NCBI GenBank assembly: GCA_963818685.1
Contig: CAWFTJ010000004.1
Location: 62,001 to 126,000, forward strand
Direction of reading: 5' to 3'
Length of the DNA stretch: 64,000 nucleotides
DNA from: CAJCJE01 sp963818685
GTDB lineage: Bacteria; Actinomycetota; Actinomycetes; Mycobacteriales; Pseudonocardiaceae
The notes beneath the pieces are model-generated. The model was given only the letters and a program-made list of their open reading frames with translations. It made no database searches and was not told the DNA's origin. The position numbers and the translations under genes are program-made. Each line of letters begins with the position of its first letter. The stretch's first letter is position 1. Below, piece by piece: positions 63,411 to 64,000 of the stretch.

Positions 63411-64000
63411 CCGAGCCGTTGCTCCAGGTCAAGGGGCTGGTCAAGCGCTTCGGTGAGCACACCGTGCTGGACGGTGTCGACATCGACGTCGCGGAGCACG
63501 AGGTGGTGGTGCTGATCGGCGCGTCCGGCTCCGGCAAGTCGACCCTGCTGCGCTGCGTCAACCTTCAGGAGGACATCGACGACGGGCAGATCCTGCTCGA
63601 CGGTCAGGACGTCTCCGATCCTCGGGTGAACGCGGACGTGGCACGGCGCGGGATGGGCGTGGTGTTCCAGGCGTTCAACCTGTTCCCGCACCTGTCCGTG
63701 CTGGACAACGTGACCCTGGCGCCGCGCGTCGTACACGGCGTCGACCGGGCCACCGCGACGGCACGCGGCAGGGCGCTGCTGGCGCGGGTCGGGCTCGCCG
63801 ACAAGGCGGACGCGTTCCCGGACCGGCTCTCCGGCGGCCAGCAGCAGCGGGTGGCGATCGTGCGCGCGCTGGCCTACGAACCGAGGCTGCTGCTGCTCGA
63901 CGAGATCACCAGCGCGCTCGACCCTGAGCTGGTCGGCGAGGTGCTCACGCTGGTCAGGGAACTGGCCGAGCAGGGCAGCACGATCCTGATGGCGACCCAC
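63407..64000 (+). CDS. Polar amino-acid ABC transporter ATPase (GlnQ type), cut by window edge
   Basis: GTG 63407 opens a frame to the end, 198 codons. Walker A in VLIGASGSGKSTLLRCVNLQ, Q-loop in GVVFQAFNLFPHLSVLDN, signature LSGGQQQRVAIVRALAY, Walker B in LLLLDEITSALDPELVG and the switch His at MATH, the last visible residues. About 45-60 residues should lie beyond the edge. Confidence 0.94.
   Translation, partial: MTEPLLQVKGLVKRFGEHTVLDGVDIDVAEHEVVVLIGASGSGKSTLLRCVNLQEDIDDGQILLDGQDVSDPRVNADVARRGMGVVFQAFNLFPHLSVLDNVTLAPRVVHGVDRATATARGRALLARVGLADKADAFPDRLSGGQQQRVAIVRALAYEPRLLLLDEITSALDPELVGEVLTLVRELAEQGSTILMATH

Overview
The window is high-GC actinobacterial DNA. From about 2.56 kb rightward, gene content points to a Pseudonocardiaceae-type actinomycete: StrR-type regulators, hydroxymandelate synthase, DUF3040, RNHCP, ANTAR and RsbW-like proteins, GH65 phosphorylase and peptide ABC transporters. 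The leftmost 2.5 kb (partial nitroreductase, Pmp3-like peptide, small protein, metallo-beta-lactamase-fold hydrolase, methyltransferase tail) looks like a different lineage. It meets the rest at an abrupt break near 2556 where two genes are cut at the same point.

The most interesting stretch is 2.56-12.03 kb, all on the minus strand. It holds 4-hydroxymandelate synthase (hmaS), two StrR/Bbr-like ParB-HTH regulators, an alpha/beta hydrolase, the N-terminal third of p-hydroxymandelate oxidase (hmo), a three-gene MacB-like exporter (fusion protein, ATPase, FtsX permease) and an ACT-domain prephenate dehydrogenase. Between hmaS and the second regulator lies GTCCAA-N17-TTGGAC, which matches the operator consensus of glycopeptide-cluster StrR regulators. 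This is the supply, control and export part of a hydroxyphenylglycine-type pathway with no NRPS and no HpgT aminotransferase in view.

From 12.4 to 16.5 kb there are two convergent small secreted proteins sharing a terminator, an apparently internally deleted YeeE/YedE sulfur transporter, and a membrane protein split by an in-frame stop and fused to the tail of a luciferase-like monooxygenase. From 16.9 to 34 kb: GNAT, D,D-carboxypeptidase (dacB), secreted S33 peptidase, a frameshifted Baeyer-Villiger-type monooxygenase divergent from its probable TetR repressor, a flavin reductase, an RsbW-like kinase, a Ppx/GppA-PARG pair, a broken GT39, an MHS transporter, an APH-like kinase, a cytochrome-like membrane protein with a thioredoxin-reductase-like enzyme, a decayed endonuclease V, and MarR. 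From 34 to 49 kb: patatin, STAS protein (frameshifted), GlgX, ANTAR regulator, aldehyde dehydrogenase, a GH65 phosphorylase/beta-phosphoglucomutase operon, DNA ligase, DUF3040 and an AI-2E-type permease. From 49 to 64 kb: EamA exporter/MarR pair, small operons, a flavoprotein reductase, a complete peptide ABC importer with fused ATPases, and a polar amino-acid ABC importer cut by the right edge.

A striking overall property is the number of lesions. At least five genes carry one or more apparent frameshifts (small secreted protein, monooxygenase, GT39, STAS, small conserved protein), two more are heavily decayed, one has an in-frame stop, one an apparent internal deletion, and one break truncates two genes. 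Either the region is decaying or the assembly carries indels and joins; reads would decide. No tRNA, rRNA, CRISPR array or insertion sequence was recognised.
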